Positions 44,463 to 57,424 of a stretch of DNA of 64,000 nucleotides are shown in pieces. This DNA is from Plasmopara viticola (Eukaryota; Oomycota; Peronosporomycetes; Peronosporales; Peronosporaceae): the NCBI GenBank assembly GCA_001695595.3, contig MBPM02000042.1, positions 124,001 through 188,000 on the forward strand, in the 5' to 3' direction. How positions within the stretch are numbered: the stretch's first letter is position 1; every line of letters begins with the position of its first letter. Below the pieces are notes generated by a model, which saw only the letters and a list, made by a program, of their open reading frames with translations, searched no databases and was not told the DNA's origin. The position numbers and the translations under genes are program-made.

Positions 44463-46598
44463 ATGGACGCCACCAAGCGCGGACGCAGTGCGCGCTGTTC
44501 CTTGGACACTGGAAGTGACTTTCAAGCAACCATCACGAAGGCATCTCGTTCAACTTCCTCCTCGCTGGGCAAACGCGAGACCGATGATGCACCTGGGCCT
44601 ATTTACATGAAGAAGCAACGTATAAAGAATGAGTTGATTACAAGCGACGCAGTGATTCCACCTTCATCTGAGTCTAAGAACGGAATCGACCAGTTAAATG
44701 AATCGTCAGGTGTTGTGGATACCGTTGAGATGATGATCTCGAGCGAGGAAGCTGCAGAATTTAATGCCGCAGTCGCAGCCTCAGCTGAGCAACTTGAAGA
44801 GCAGCTCCAAGCGCCACCGGCCAAGCCACGAAAAGGACGACGCGTTCGCAAGACCAACTTGGAAAAGATGGAGATTCTGGCTTTTGTGGACCAAGGAGGT
44901 TCCCAGGGAGCAGCTGCTGAGAAGTTTGGTGTGTCTCGTACGGCTGTGACGAAGATGGTTAAGGAACGTGCGGCCATATCTGCGCAAGCATTCGTAGAAA
45001 GTGCTACTAGCAGTCGAAAAGTATTGCAGTACCAACACAAACTGAGCGTGATTGAAGACATGCTGTACAAGTGGCAGATGCAGGTTGAATTAAATGCACC
45101 AACGTTAAAAGTAACGGGAGAATTGTTGCAGTCTAAAGCTATGGAGTTCCGCAACAAAATCTTGGCCGATTATTGCAGTGAATTGTCGGATGATGTAGTC
45201 ATGTCACTTACAGACTTTAAAGCGTCCAATGGATGGCTACATCGGTATATGCAACGACGTAGCATGCGGTCGCTATCGAAGCACACACCAGGGGTAGGAA
45301 CGCTAATCGGATCGGATAAAATGACAAGTGACTTGCGAGTACAAAAGATACGCGACGTGCTTATAAATATAGCACCAAATTGCATTTGGAGCTTGGATGA
45401 ACTAACGCTGCGTCATCGCTCGACATCTTCAAGACTTGAATCAAACGTGAATCTAGACGTACGTAGTCTGGACCAAATTTCCGTGGCATTGGCAGTAAGT
45501 GCATCAGGCGAAAAGCTACATCTGCAAGTCGTTGGAAAGGATCCGACTCCCGAGTCGCTCAAAGACGTGGACACTTTAACGACGTACGGTGTCGAGTATC
45601 GTGATCACTATCGCGCTGCTCATGATGCATCGACGATTGCGAATTTTATCCACGTGATGAACCATGAAGCAACTGCAAGGAAAGAGGTGTGGTATTTAGT
45701 CATGAACAGCTGTACAATTCACGTTTCCGCGGCTCACGTGTTGAATCCGTCAGGATCGTTTCGGAATGGTTTTAGTTTCAACTCAATCGTGCTTTTGTTT
45801 TTACCTCCGGGACCTTCCAAAGATGCGCACCCGCTGCATCAAGGCATTTTTAAATCTTTTAAATTACGCTTCCGTCTTGCGATGCTGCAGTCGCTCCTTC
45901 ACGAGTACGAGCAATGGACAGTGAAGACGAAGGCTGTGCAACGGACAGTTAAGGAGGAAAAATTGCTAGAAAGTGAGGTGTTTGATGTTCACGCTCATAC
46001 TCATATGCGAAATACACTGAGCTGGCTGCATACGGCGTGGGAAAATGTGCTTGCTAGTTCAATTCGCAACGCATGGACCACGTCCTTGTACCCGTCTACA
46101 CCTGAACCTGGTGACCTTGAAGTGAACACAGCACCTAGTAACGATGAAGATACGAAAGCATACACCGAGCTTTTATGTCAATTAAGTCAAAAGCCGGCTC
46201 TTCAAAAGACGCTCGGAATTGAGTTTATAAAGACTCCTGTCCAGCTTATGGTGGAATTGCTAGAGTTTGACAAGTGTGAAGCCACCGAAGCAGATGAGCT
46301 TGTGAAAGACAATGATATTGTTATCGAAAGCTTAGCTGCACAAGGGCTTCTTCGTGATACACCGAGAGCATCGGTGTTAGACGGTGCCAAAAGTGATAAT
46401 ATGGCAGTGCTTACGGCACGCGAAGCGAATTCTTCATTAAGTCAGCTGCTGCAATTTGTTTCGCAAGAAGACGATAATTTGCTGACGCTATCAGAACGAC
46501 GAACGGGACGTGCAACTCTGTTGATTCTGCAGCGTCTGCTGCTCAAAGCTCGCGAGAGAGAACTTGAGGGAGAAGCTGCTACGGACTTCACCGTATAG
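44463..46598 (+). CDS. CENP-B/Tigger-like transposase-derived protein with lost catalytic triad
   Basis: About 711 residues from the ATG at 44463; ATGs further upstream in the same frame are possible. A basic, Ser-rich start is followed by a helix-turn-helix of the psq/CENP-B N type (RKTNLEKMEILAFVDQGGSQ, then AAAEKFGVSRTAVTKMVKER). Next is a Tc5-type second HTH ending SNGWLHRYMQRRSMRSLSKH. The DDE_1 domain follows, but its three acidic residues are not kept: SLDEL keeps the first Asp (codon 45396), VMNSCTIH has Asn where the second Asp stands in DNxxxH, and HPLHQGIFKSFK has His where PLDQG is usual. The C-terminal 220 residues are helical and acidic. Intact length with dead catalysis suggests domestication as a DNA-binding protein. 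It is convergent with the LRR gene (173 bp gap). Confidence 0.78.
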   Translation: MDATKRGRSARCSLDTGSDFQATITKASRSTSSSLGKRETDDAPGPIYMKKQRIKNELITSDAVIPPSSESKNGIDQLNESSGVVDTVEMMISSEEAAEFNAAVAASAEQLEEQLQAPPAKPRKGRRVRKTNLEKMEILAFVDQGGSQGAAAEKFGVSRTAVTKMVKERAAISAQAFVESATSSRKVLQYQHKLSVIEDMLYKWQMQVELNAPTLKVTGELLQSKAMEFRNKILADYCSELSDDVVMSLTDFKASNGWLHRYMQRRSMRSLSKHTPGVGTLIGSDKMTSDLRVQKIRDVLINIAPNCIWSLDELTLRHRSTSSRLESNVNLDVRSLDQISVALAVSASGEKLHLQVVGKDPTPESLKDVDTLTTYGVEYRDHYRAAHDASTIANFIHVMNHEATARKEVWYLVMNSCTIHVSAAHVLNPSGSFRNGFSFNSIVLLFLPPGPSKDAHPLHQGIFKSFKLRFRLAMLQSLLHEYEQWTVKTKAVQRTVKEEKLLESEVFDVHAHTHMRNTLSWLHTAWENVLASSIRNAWTTSLYPSTPEPGDLEVNTAPSNDEDTKAYTELLCQLSQKPALQKTLGIEFIKTPVQLMVELLEFDKCEATEADELVKDNDIVIESLAAQGLLRDTPRASVLDGAKSDNMAVLTAREANSSLSQLLQFVSQEDDNLLTLSERRTGRATLLILQRLLLKARERELEGEAATDFTV

Positions 46599-46770
46599 TA
46601 ACAAATCCAATAATGATGGTGATTGTCGAGTTCAACTAATTGGTACGTGAGATATCAGCTGCAAATACAGTGCAGATGACGTTTTGCTCACACAGCTGCT
46701 GTTTCTAAGGACGATGACACGAGAAGAGACTTGAATAAATGACACGAAGCGCGTATATGACATGATGCGC

Positions 46771-49700
46771 TCAGCTTTTAGCTGGATTGCTTGAAGCCTG
46801 GGTGTCAGCACCCCCGTCCTTATTCTTAACCAGTATAGGAGCAGAACTAGTTCGTGTCACGCCTTTGTCATTACCGGCACTACTTGTTATCGGAGGCAAT
46901 TTCTTGCTACACGATGGACTGGACTCCAATCCCCCCGAACGACCTGCCCAGTCGGCTTCTTTACGCGCTCGTCGTTTAAACTCTTCTTGACGTTTTTTGC
47001 GGTCAAGCGCAAAACGCTCACGTTGTCGCATTAACGCAGCAGCAGACAAGGGTCGTCGCGCAAATAGACGATTGCTACTATCGCGGTCGTTATCAGACGA
47101 CTTGGAGCCGCCAGCGTTACCGGCAATCCCTGTCAGCTTTAACTGAAGTGAACTGTTTGGTCCTGCTGCAGATTGTGCGGCAAGACTGACACGTGGATCA
47201 TCCGCAAAGTCGATACGAAGACTCGTGCTGGTGCTGCTGGTGTCTATTCCAGTTTGTTCTCGTACATCCACGACACAAACCGTCTCGACATTGATAAGCG
47301 ACGCGTGCGGTGATTTTGAGCTTTCCAATGTTGCAACGCTTGAATCCTGTGCGTTCACATTTGCAGCCTGTGACTCTTGATTGGTGGTCCCAAGAGCCTC
47401 AATCTTTCCACCTGCATGCACGTACACGTGCTTAATCCGTTCACTCCGCTCAAGAGCCTCGGCAAGCATTTTGACTCCATCTCGACCTATGTGATTATTC
47501 CTTAAGTCTACGTGTCGCAGACGACACGAGGACATGCCCAAGACTGCTGCAATCGCCCGAGCTCCTTCATTGGAGATCGAATTACCTCGTAATTGAAGCT
47601 CGTATACATTTATAGCGTTTCGAACAAGTGCAGCAATGGCATGTACTTCCTCATCACCGATTCCACTTTCAGGAAGCTTCAAATTACCACACGAAGCAAA
47701 GGAACGGTGACCAGTCGACTCGGTTGGCACCAAAGGCGCGTGAGACTTGACTTCGTGCACGTATCGCAAAAGCGTTTTGCGTTTGGCGTCTTCTTCAATG
47801 GTCAGGCGTTCCTGCATCCAGTAAATTTTGCGGGAAAGGTGCGTCATTTGGCCATTTTTTGCTTCCAACTGCTCTTTGATATCGCTGACAGTATCTTCGC
47901 ACGTAACAAGTCTAGTGAGCAATGAGGCAATACGTTCAACGAGTAGCTGTTTGGTATTAAGACTCTTCTGAGCTCGCTGAAGAAAAGAGTTGATATTCAT
48001 TCGTTCAAGAAAGTCAATGGACTGCTGCTGCGTCTGTAATGTAAAGTTCGTGCGTCTGGCTTTGATGAGAAACAAACCACCTTGTGATGCGCGACATTCG
48101 ATAAAGAACCGGCCGTTTGCTGCTGCGGCGGCGTCGTCCGGGTGTGTGGTCTCTTGATTGCCTCGTTGTTTTTTTTCGTGCGTATTATCATCCTCGGCTC
48201 CCATGGTCATTGGCACACCCGACTGCTCCATAGCAAGTGCCATTTCGGCCATTTTCTTTTGCATGGCTGCAAATTTAATCGTTTGCGTATCCAGTTCATC
48301 TTGTTTACAGCGTAGCGCTTCCGTTACAACTCGATTGCTTTCAGCTGTCGTGTGAAGTTTGTGGGCAAGTTCTGCTCCTTTCTCCTGCAAAGTTGTAAGT
48401 TGTGCCTGCAACTTTTTTGTGTCTTCCTTGCTCACAATCTTCGCCTCTTCATCCGCTTGCATCTTATTAAGGAGGAAAGCAACGCGAGAACTCATGGTCT
48501 TGCTCTTTTCTTCGAGCTGTTTGCGTTCGTCAGCTTCCTTGAGCTTCGACTTGACCTCGTCACTACAACGCAACGACAACTGGGCGTTGTGTTTTTTCAG
48601 TGCCTGCAATTGCTCGAGCAAAACTTTCTTGTCCAGCTCGGACTTGACACGTGCTTTGCCTTCCTGTGTTCCTTCCTTGAGCAATCGCGCATTCTTCTTT
48701 TGCAGTGAAACGAGTTCAATCTCCTTTACTTTCAATCCATCAATCGCCTTTGTCTTGCCCAATTCCGCCAATTTCAATCGCTCTAACAAACTAAAGACCT
48801 TTTCAGCCATTTCTCGCAATTGATCTGCCGAGTCGCGGTTCTCTGCTTCCATCCGAGACCGTTCCTGTTCTGCTTTGTCGCACCGCGTCTGCAGCTCGTG
48901 TTTCTCACGCTGCAAGTTGCCATTTTCACTGAAAAAGGCTTTATTGGCATTTATTTGCGCGCGTTTGGCCTTTGCTTCGAGCTGGACTTGCGTCTCAAGC
49001 TCTTGATTCCGAACGTGCAGCTTCCTCGTCTTGTCTTCCACTGCGGCGATTTGATCCTCACTCTGCCGCTTAAGTTCCTCGAGTTGTTGCAATTTCTCTA
49101 AAAGCTGGTACTGTTTCTCCTTACGAACACGAAGCTGCTCTTGTAACGCTTCAAGTTCAACCTGTGTCTTCATTTTCAGCTCGATGTTGCACGCACGTAG
49201 CTGATCACTCTCGTTTCGTAGCAAACGCACTTCTTCAGCACGCAATTGCCCTTCACGAGTTGCACGGGCGGCAATCTCTTCGTGTGTCTTGGCAGAAGAC
49301 AAAAGTGAAGTATGACGTGTCTGCAATGTCTCGAGATCCGACGCCAGTGTAGCTTCTTTAACAGCTAATGACGACGTCTGCGCTTCCTCGTGCTCTAAAA
49401 GACGCAGCAATTCCGTGTTGTGATCGGTCAGCACTCGGACTTGTGTCTCACGCTCTTCGAATTTTGCCTATCAATTAAATGTCCTTAGCAACAACCTTTT
49501 CGTGCAGATTGTTCAGGCCAAAGTGTTACCTGAGCCTTTGCAAGCGTCGATTCCGCGGCCCGAGCTTTGCTTTGTAGCTCAAAATTCTGATCACGAAGAC
49601 TGTGATTTTCTTCCTCAAGTCGAAGTTTGTTTAATTTCAGTGTGTTGATTTCGTCGTCCATTTCATTCAACGAAGCAAGCAATTGCGCATTCTGGTTACC

Positions 49701-49899
49701 AAGAATTTTCATCTGCTCGTCTTTCATTGCAAGTGCCTCGGCCGCCCTCGTTTCTTTCGTGGCTTTTTGAGTCATCGACGAGACCAAAATCGCTGCATCC
49801 GGGACCTGACGCTACATCGAGAGGAATCACTTGAGGCATGCTTTATGATTATAGAGCAACTCGTACCTCGAAGCTTGATCGCAGCGGTGGTTGACTCAT
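46771..49899 (-). CDS. long coiled-coil protein with C-terminal leucine-rich repeats
   Basis: Three exons, 49867..49899, 49530..49811 and 46771..49467, are joined by introns of 55 bp (GTACGA, TGTAG) and 62 bp (GTAACA, GATAG), both phase 0, to give about 1003 residues starting MSQPPLRSSFE. Residues about 30-500 are heptad-rich coiled coil. A short non-coil segment (FFIECRASQGGLFLIKARRTNF) and further coil follow. Residues about 690-780 contain ribonuclease-inhibitor type LRRs (YELQLRGNSISNEGARAIAAVL, LRHVDLRNNHIGRDGVKMLAEAL). The tail is Ser-rich and basic with RRPLSAAALMRQRERFALDRKKRQEEFKRRARKEAD-like composition. This architecture resembles flagellar or basal-body proteins, but no named family is recognised. 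Exon 1 rests on splice signals and frame only. Confidence 0.75.
49468..49529 (-). other. intron 2 of the coiled-coil/LRR gene
   Basis: A 62 bp phase-0 intron (GTAACA donor after AKAQ, GATAG acceptor before AKFEERE). Splicing keeps the coiled-coil heptads continuous. Confidence 0.8.
49812..49866 (-). other. probable intron 1 of the coiled-coil/LRR gene
   Basis: A 55 bp phase-0 intron with GAG|GTACGA donor and TGTAG acceptor. It contains an in-frame stop (the acceptor TAG itself) in the downstream frame and links an ATG-bearing 33 bp exon to the coiled-coil frame. Confidence 0.55.
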
Positions 49900-52800
49900 T
49901 AATGGTATGCACACCTGCTACTCACAGGTCTGAAAGTCTTCACGTGGACTAACAATGATGTTACAGAGATTATAGCCCTGAAAGCCTAATCATAGGATTT
50001 TCTGTTGCGTGCATCTAATTCGGTCTGCTACTCTTTTAACGCCTACATCGTTAATGCTGTTCAAATGTGAGCTAAAAGACGCAACCTTTGGCAAGCTATA
50101 GTATCATATCTAAGGTTGCCACTCTAAAATTGAGTAAATCGCTCTGAAGCAATAACCCTAAGCAAATTGTTACCAAGACATTCTCTAATATATATTCACT
50201 ACATTGCTTATCTATCGACTGGTAACGTATATGATGGCCACCATAATTTACAGTCTGATTGGTGGTTAGCTCCAGCATTTGGAACAGAAGTTTTATTTCT
50301 TCATTTTTCCACATTTTTAAAGAAATGATCATCGAAATGGATGCCCTGTCGGAATCATTTTTTGATCGTGCATCTTTGTCACATGTTGCTTAGACCACCG
50401 ACAAATAGAAATAGCCTTGAATGATGTATTAGCAGCTATTTCCAGGTAGTTAAATGTCGATAATTCAGCCTTTAGCACCGGGCTTATTTCAATGAAATAG
50501 ACCCCCTTTACTTAGCTTGCATATCTACATCTATAATCTGGCGTCCTTAAACGACGCACGGTCGACTTATGGCTGGCAGGAAGACTAACGTAATAGTCTT
50601 GATGCGCACAACCTATATAGAGAATGGTGCTTGTCGGTACCCCAAATGGGAAGGCAGCTACTTCATGGCCTTGTGTAACGGCCCGTTCTCACTAGTACTT
50701 GAAATATTTTCTACACGGTACTCTTATGGATTGTAGACTAAAATCTGTCTGAAAAGCACAACGATCAAACAGGTAGCAAGAAAGGCTGGCAGTCGCCCGG
50801 CTCATTTATCAATGATCGCGTGAACGCCCAAGCGTGCACCCGTGCACAATAATTTACTCGACAAGACAGCGAAGATAACAGAGACTCTTACTGACGATGT
50901 CACGATTAGGTTGAGGTAAAGTCGGACAAGACACTTGGTACATTACTAGGTGATATATATCATTAACGCAGCTAATGATGGCCTCATTGACTCGCACACC
51001 ACCTGGTGCTGATGCAAGATACCGTCCCACACGAATTTCAATCATTCTTTAGGCAAGTTGGTTGACGAGAGATTTGGATGGGCACTATTCGATCGATGTA
51101 GGTCATGGTGAATAGCAGCACGTCTATATATTTGCATGCCACGAGAGCTTTATGAGGACACCCAATACCTTCGTATTCTCCACCCCCTTTTGGCTTTACT
51201 AATGTCAACCTTAATTTCAGCCAACTATACATTATTGCCTATCAAATAGTGATCAGTTTTAGTGAAATCGACATAGCATTTGCTTCTAGGAACTGAGTAA
51301 GGTTTTAGTGTGCTTAGGCTCGAGCTCTAGACACATTAAGCAAAACTTATAGCGTCCGTGAGGTAAGAATACGTCATCTGGTAAGAAACTACAAGTTAAA
51401 GATGTCCCAGCTGTGGCATGATGCCAAAACAGGCGCTCGATATAATTGAGTTGCGCACGTGAAAGTACTAACGTGCGGCTATAAGATCACAAATGCGCCT
51501 GTTGATTCTGATTCCACCAGTCGATCAAACTTTTAGAAGACATTTTCAGGTTCTGCGCGGTACTCTTACCGCTCCACTTAACACAATGCGCATGACTCCC
51601 GTAGAATAGCCTCTGCTTTACAACACACTTCCAGCTGGCTATGGCAACCAATAGCGTCAGAAAAGGACGCTTCTTCGCTAGCTTGGGCCGTATTCACGAA
51701 TAGCAACAGCTTTTGAACGACCGTTTAGACGCGCTTGAGATTGCATTCAGGGTCATCTCTGGCGTACAGGCTTCGGACTCTCCAGAGAAATCTAAGATCT
51801 TATCGCCTTCAAGGATATGTTTCCTTGACCTATGAAAGTCATAGTTTGTCTAAAGAATCACGTATCTTAGCGAAAAATATACGAAATACGTCGGAGAGTC
51901 GATACACTTTGCAGTGAGCTCCAGGCTTAGCCGATTTCATTCAGCACACAGTTATCTGTGCACTTAACCCCTTGATCTTATGATGTGGCTGTGAGGTTTG
52001 ACAGCCACCGTATAAGCATTGGTACTTTCTTACCTTGCCAGCAAGGTCGAGCAAGTGATAGTTACATCGAAGCGGTGCTAGGGCCTCATGCGAGACTTGG
52101 AGTTTTAATGATCAAGAGTCATCTGTGTACGCCAAACCATGCCGCTCTTAGACCAAAAAGGTCCCAACAAAAATATTCGATGGTGTTCGTTTTGATCAAA
52201 ATTTACTCACTCAAGTTGTAAAATTTCGGCTTTGATTAGCATTCTTGAACATTTAGTTACCCCATTTCGAATTTGTATGAACTTTGTATCGTTATTCTGG
52301 TCAGATGCAATCGCATTTTTGCCCAGTTGATTACATCTAGCCGACCTTTCCTGAAGTCAAATAAATGAGTCAATGCGAAAGTGAGCTTAGTAAAATAGTC
52401 TTTTTTTGGCCTCTCCTACGCTATCCCCAGAAGTACTTGTCCTTCAAGAGTTTCAAGCGTCAAACTAAGCCTCGTAGCTTGGATTTCCACAAATATGGCG
52501 CTTATGCACAAATCATGTGCAATGTGTCTTCGTGCACGCAATTCAGTCTCTCTATTCGCTTGAAGATGAGCTTGTTGATAGGTCTATTTTGCGGGCATAC
52601 ATCTTGACAAGGCGGTAGCGTCAGACACTTGGTACGAGGATATACCGCAGATGATCACTATGCCCAAAGCACTATAGCGCAGAAGGCTTCGCTCCACTTA
52701 AATCTCTTGAGACTGGAAACAACCTTTCCAGTCCGCAGGAGTTCTTACTCGGCTTTGGTTTCTAGGTGTGGAAGCGCTATTTACTTGACCGCGTGAAACT

Positions 52801-55800
52801 CATCCCCGTGATGGCGCATATTTCGGATTGTTCAACAGACTGGCTTATGCTGCTTAAGATATTTGTGTCTGCAGTGCGTGTCACAGAAGTGTTTGCAAAG
52901 TTTGTGACACAAGAGCATTAGCTAAATGATGAGCTGACCCTTCAATCACGTCGTACTAAAGCCGACGCTTGACTTAAGTCGACAACCATGGTTTGTGGTG
53001 GTGAACTCCATTGAGGACAAAAGTGATGTGATCACTAAGCTTATACTATTAATGTGTTCTTCTAATGTGGTATACGACGATCGTATAGAAAGTAAAGCAA
53101 AGTTGTCAAAAGTTGTGCTACTGGTAGTAACATGCATCATCGCATTGTGCGCTAATCCAGCCGTAAATTATTCTGCGGAACGAATGAGACGCGCGATTGT
53201 AAAAAGGTGCAAAACATGCTGTCTTACAAGAGTATACTAGTAAAACAATACACAGAAAACTTTGTAAGGCGGTGTACTTCATCATCTGCTCCTCCTCACG
53301 ACAGATTTGGACGGCATGCAGTAGGAGCTGATACTCGAACCTAGGTCGGCATCAGGACACTTGCACATCTCTGGCTGCCAAACTTACGCTTAAATTGATG
53401 CCATCGAGATAACAAAGCTCGATTCTAAGGGTGCGTGTTGCTCATATGCACATAATGTCAAGGGATGTCGTCGTCTAAGTTCATGATTGTACGTTCGGTA
53501 CGACTCGGCGGGAATTAAACGGCATCTCCTCCAACACTGATTGAGACAAGTGAAAATTTTTCACAAAAAAAATCATGGAAGATGATGCAATGAAGAAAAA
53601 TGAGCTGTAGCAGTCTGCTACTAAGGTATCTCAATAACAAATTTATCCAACATGGAAACGCATGAGGCTGAATAAACTCGAGAGATTGAGCTGCCGTACT
53701 TTGCGGTTTAAAATGTAACTTATACAATGCTGCCTGCCCCCTCGTGTGTTAGGATTGACTCAATCCTTGGAGAAGAAAGGATAGGTAAAGCACTTGACAG
53801 CCCATTTGTGCGAAGCGAATAAGGAAATACAAGGACAGGCTTATCACTGAGTTAAGACTGGCTTGCGTTGCTGATGTAAATGAGGCTGATGATGCCTTCT
53901 TCTACACCTCGGCATTCCACACTTGGTGACGACACTCCGATGTTGGTTGACAGCAATAAGCACGGAGGTGAAAAGCTCACTGCAAACTGATTCGTGGATT
54001 TAAGTTTCGAAGGAGAAGGATCCTTGGAAAATTTGCTGACGATTTTTCTGTGAAAAAATACTAACGGACAATTCGTGCACAACAAGAATCGACTCGTCAC
54101 AAAAGGTTTAAGGTTTTGATCTCTTAAGAGATACATACCCGTGGCATACAAAATTTGGTCAAGGTCGTGCTAGTCGTGGTTGCTGCGATGACTTGTGTAA
54201 CTGAACAGCAGTTTGTCGACAAGGATACATTAACCGCTGGTCTTGAACGATGAAACTTACATAAAGATTTTTTTCAATTTTGACAACGACGTCAACATGA
54301 TGCGCGGACTAGGCAAGCATACACACGGCTTCAAGCTGGCTCTGAGTGCATCGAACAAGACGAGTCTATTTGCATTACTTCGCACAGGATTTCGAAGCAG
54401 CGAAGGGAATTAACGCTTTTTTGTCAAGGTTGAGAATTGCAGCTATGTCTATGCATGTCTCTTTACTGACAATACGATTTTAAATAAATGTGCAAATAAT
54501 GGGTGAAGAATAACGCTCGAGAACTCTTTCTAATGAAAGAGTTGGGCAAGATTAAACCTCATTTATGATGGAGATCAACTACGACCGACAGATGTGGAAC
54601 AAGGTGAGCAAAAATAGTGTGATGCTACGACTTTGTTTAATTATGTACATCAAGTCTAAGCAGCAAAAAAAGTTACTGACGCGACAAAGCAGAAAATGCA
54701 ATCAAAACTTTGCTAATAAATTTCTGACGGGTACACGTCCGCAGTGACGTACGTGGAGTTGTAGTTCGTGGGAAGTCCAGGTCGGCAGCTTCATAAAGCT
54801 GCAATTTGCGCATCTTATCTAAACAACAAGGGATAACGGAACCCTCTACGATAGTAGTGCCGGCAAGATACAAGCTTCAACATACACAGGCGTAAAACAA
54901 GGTAGCAAAATTAATGACTAGCCTCCAATATGGGGAAGATGTGATAATTGGTGGCTTAAAAGCTAATTTCAAGCTTAAATAGCAGCGAAAAGTATAACTA
55001 ATTCGAACAATCGATATTATAATTCTCAGCTTGTGCACCCAAGAAAGGCTGTTAGTCCGCACAAAATTTAGAAATATAGGTCAAAGGAGCTTTTGCGTTT
55101 TAATTTTTTTTACCAAGGTGTGTCAAAGCTGGCAGAAATGCAGGCACATGGACATTTGCTATCATCAAAGTCAAAGAAACGCTGTGCGGAACGACGAATT
55201 ATCTACTGTAAACAAGTGGTTTCGGATTCATGCACACAAAGCTGTAAAAATGCGACATTTGTATTCAAGCACTATTCGGTCAATTCAGTCCACGATTGCG
55301 GACGGTGGTAGAAAGGGCCACTTTCATCAACGAATGGCAAAACGATTGTCATATTTGCAGAATCCAATTTCAGCATTCAATACAAGTTTTTCAAGTGAAT
55401 TGTACTTGTTGACACGTTCTCGTCAAGGTCAAAGTATAAACTAAATTATGGCGACATCATTAGAGACTGTTGAACGAGCGAGACAATCAGGCATAAATTT
55501 AACGCCAACTCATCGACCTTTATGTGATTGCTTCTATCAGACAGCGATACCAAGGCCGAGTAGTAAAGCGCTTGGCAGTAATCGCACTTGCTTCGCTTAA
55601 TGTGGGCAGACGGTCTACTTCATCCAGTGTGTGACCGGCAGATCTAGTATAACGACGAAGATCTAGTCCAGCAAGCAATCATCTACGCAATTTCCACGGA
55701 ATATTGAAGATATCACAATTCAATTGCTTGCCTGCAGAGCCTGTCAGCCGACTGTTAGAAGTCCATATGCTCCGACTTTGACTTTGGCCTGCCTGAAATT

Positions 55801-56405
55801 GGTTACACCATTTATTTTGCCGCTTGAGTACAATGGTGCAACCATTAGTTTATTTACCATATGAGTACTGCTCATGTATACAGCACAGTACCACAGTACT
55901 TCGGACACGATGTTCTCGGATAGAAACTTGCGATTTGCGCTAACTATTGGCAAATGTTGTTTTAATTTTCAGGTATTCGCTTACTGCTTTCAGCAGCAGA
56001 CGCACATCACACAACTAGTTTTCTGTGGGTATGCTGAACTATTGGAAAAAATGAGTTATGTCTTACAAAAGCTTCTAAAGTTTTCTTAGAAATTTTCTTG
56101 TTTGAGTAGCAATGTGATTTTTTCTTTATGTGGCTACTTAACAGTAAATACATCATTCACTATGACGAAAGACTCAATTGCATATTAAGTTTGTTTATCT
56201 TTTTAATTGTCTAGAGTCTGACCAGCCTTTTTCGTGAGAATTCGCTTCGCGAGAGCATACTGACGATTCTTGATGTTCGCTACATTGGCTGCGGAGCTAC
56301 ACTCGCGCAGTGAAGCGATGACACATTCTAGGACAGCGACTCACTCGGAGCTACATTCGACACGTAATACAAGACGAACGGAGCGGTCGCAATCGATTTT
56401 CCAAG
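49900..56405. other. gene-poor AT-rich region
   Basis: About 6.5 kb with only short frames. The longest (55031..55444, 137 codons) shows no domain. The frame 52995..53240 reads somewhat like protein and could be a relic. No RNA gene or transposon ends were recognised. Confidence 0.5.
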
Positions 56406-56413
56406 CATTTTTT

Positions 56414-56744
56414 AGTAATGTAATGTAATGTTTTACGTTATCGCGTTGCCAAGTTATGCACGTGCTAGGCTCAGTCTGGCTAGTCCACGGCATAGAGTGG
56501 TGTCCGCATACGTCGGGTCTCGTTCGGCGGGCAGTGCAGCCAGCACCGAGGTCGTGAGGGTCTTCCATTATTTTGCTTAGCTCTCACTTGGTAAGAGCCC
56601 CGGTGGCGCCCGGTGCTGGAGACCGTCGCGTCGAGGGTGAGACTCGTTAGAGACCTGCAGATGCCCGAGAGCACCTGCCCGAAGCGCGCGAGCATTTAGC
56701 TCCCGCGCTCGGAAGGAGGGCGTCACCCCAACCTTTTCCAAGCT
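56414..56744 (-). repeat. SINE-like element, copy B
   Basis: 331 bp on the minus strand, bounded by the direct repeats CATTTTTTAGTA (56406..56417, overlapping the tail) and CATTTTTTTAGTA (56745..56757). The head reads AGCTTGGAAAAGGTTGGGG and the tail is short ATTAC repeats. A terminal pentamer tail and a duplication of about 12 bp point to LINE-dependent retroposition. Confidence 0.85.
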
Positions 56745-57424
56745 CATTTTTTTAGTATCATGAGAAAGTTCCTTGTCGTTCTCCAAGCATTATTTTGCTA
56801 CTGACTTTGAAAAATGATGCACCGCTTTTTGCTTGCTAGCTAAAAAAACAACGACCGAGTTAAAGCATGAAGCCACATTAGTTATAAAAGCGCACAAATT
56901 ATGCATACTCTTAATGATGACAATCATGTCATTTTGCCGTGTGCTGGGACAACCAATCCAAGGCTTCCCTTTAATAAATTTCCTTGCACACTTAACGAAT
57001 TTGACTTTACTATCTTTAGGCTAGCTGGCCCAATGAAATTATGTGTCATACTATAGTGCCAATAGCAAGTTTTGTTGATCTAAGTTGATATTTTGGTAGG
57101 ACCGAACAGGCTTGTAATGTATAATAGTCGGCACGATCGTCATTGCGCTTCTGACGTCTCCATTTGAGCATGCGTTTATGAGCAGATTTTGATGGTCAAG
57201 GCGATGCACAAACTCATTGTGTCCTAATTATTGGTTCTGTGTGCCAATAACCATGTGATGTTCGAAACTCGTAATGTCGTAGCCTTATGACCTCATCTTA
57301 GTAACTACTATGCCACACGGTATATGTAAGACAATTCCTCAAAACCTTTGGACAAAGCTAAAAAAAATTAAGATTTTGCTTGGGAATTCAAGAGTCACCT
57401 CAAGGCTTACCTTTCAAACTAAAC

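Noticed and set aside
55031..55444. 137-codon plus-strand frame
   Set aside because: No family, signal peptide or helix pattern; AT-rich region where frames of this size arise by chance.
56341..56786. Frames inside SINE copies giving DPHDLGAGCTAR-type peptides (also in 44009..44410 and 61131..61455)
   Set aside because: The same peptide appears only because the SINE-like repeat is present three times; it has no start context, domain or independent conservation.
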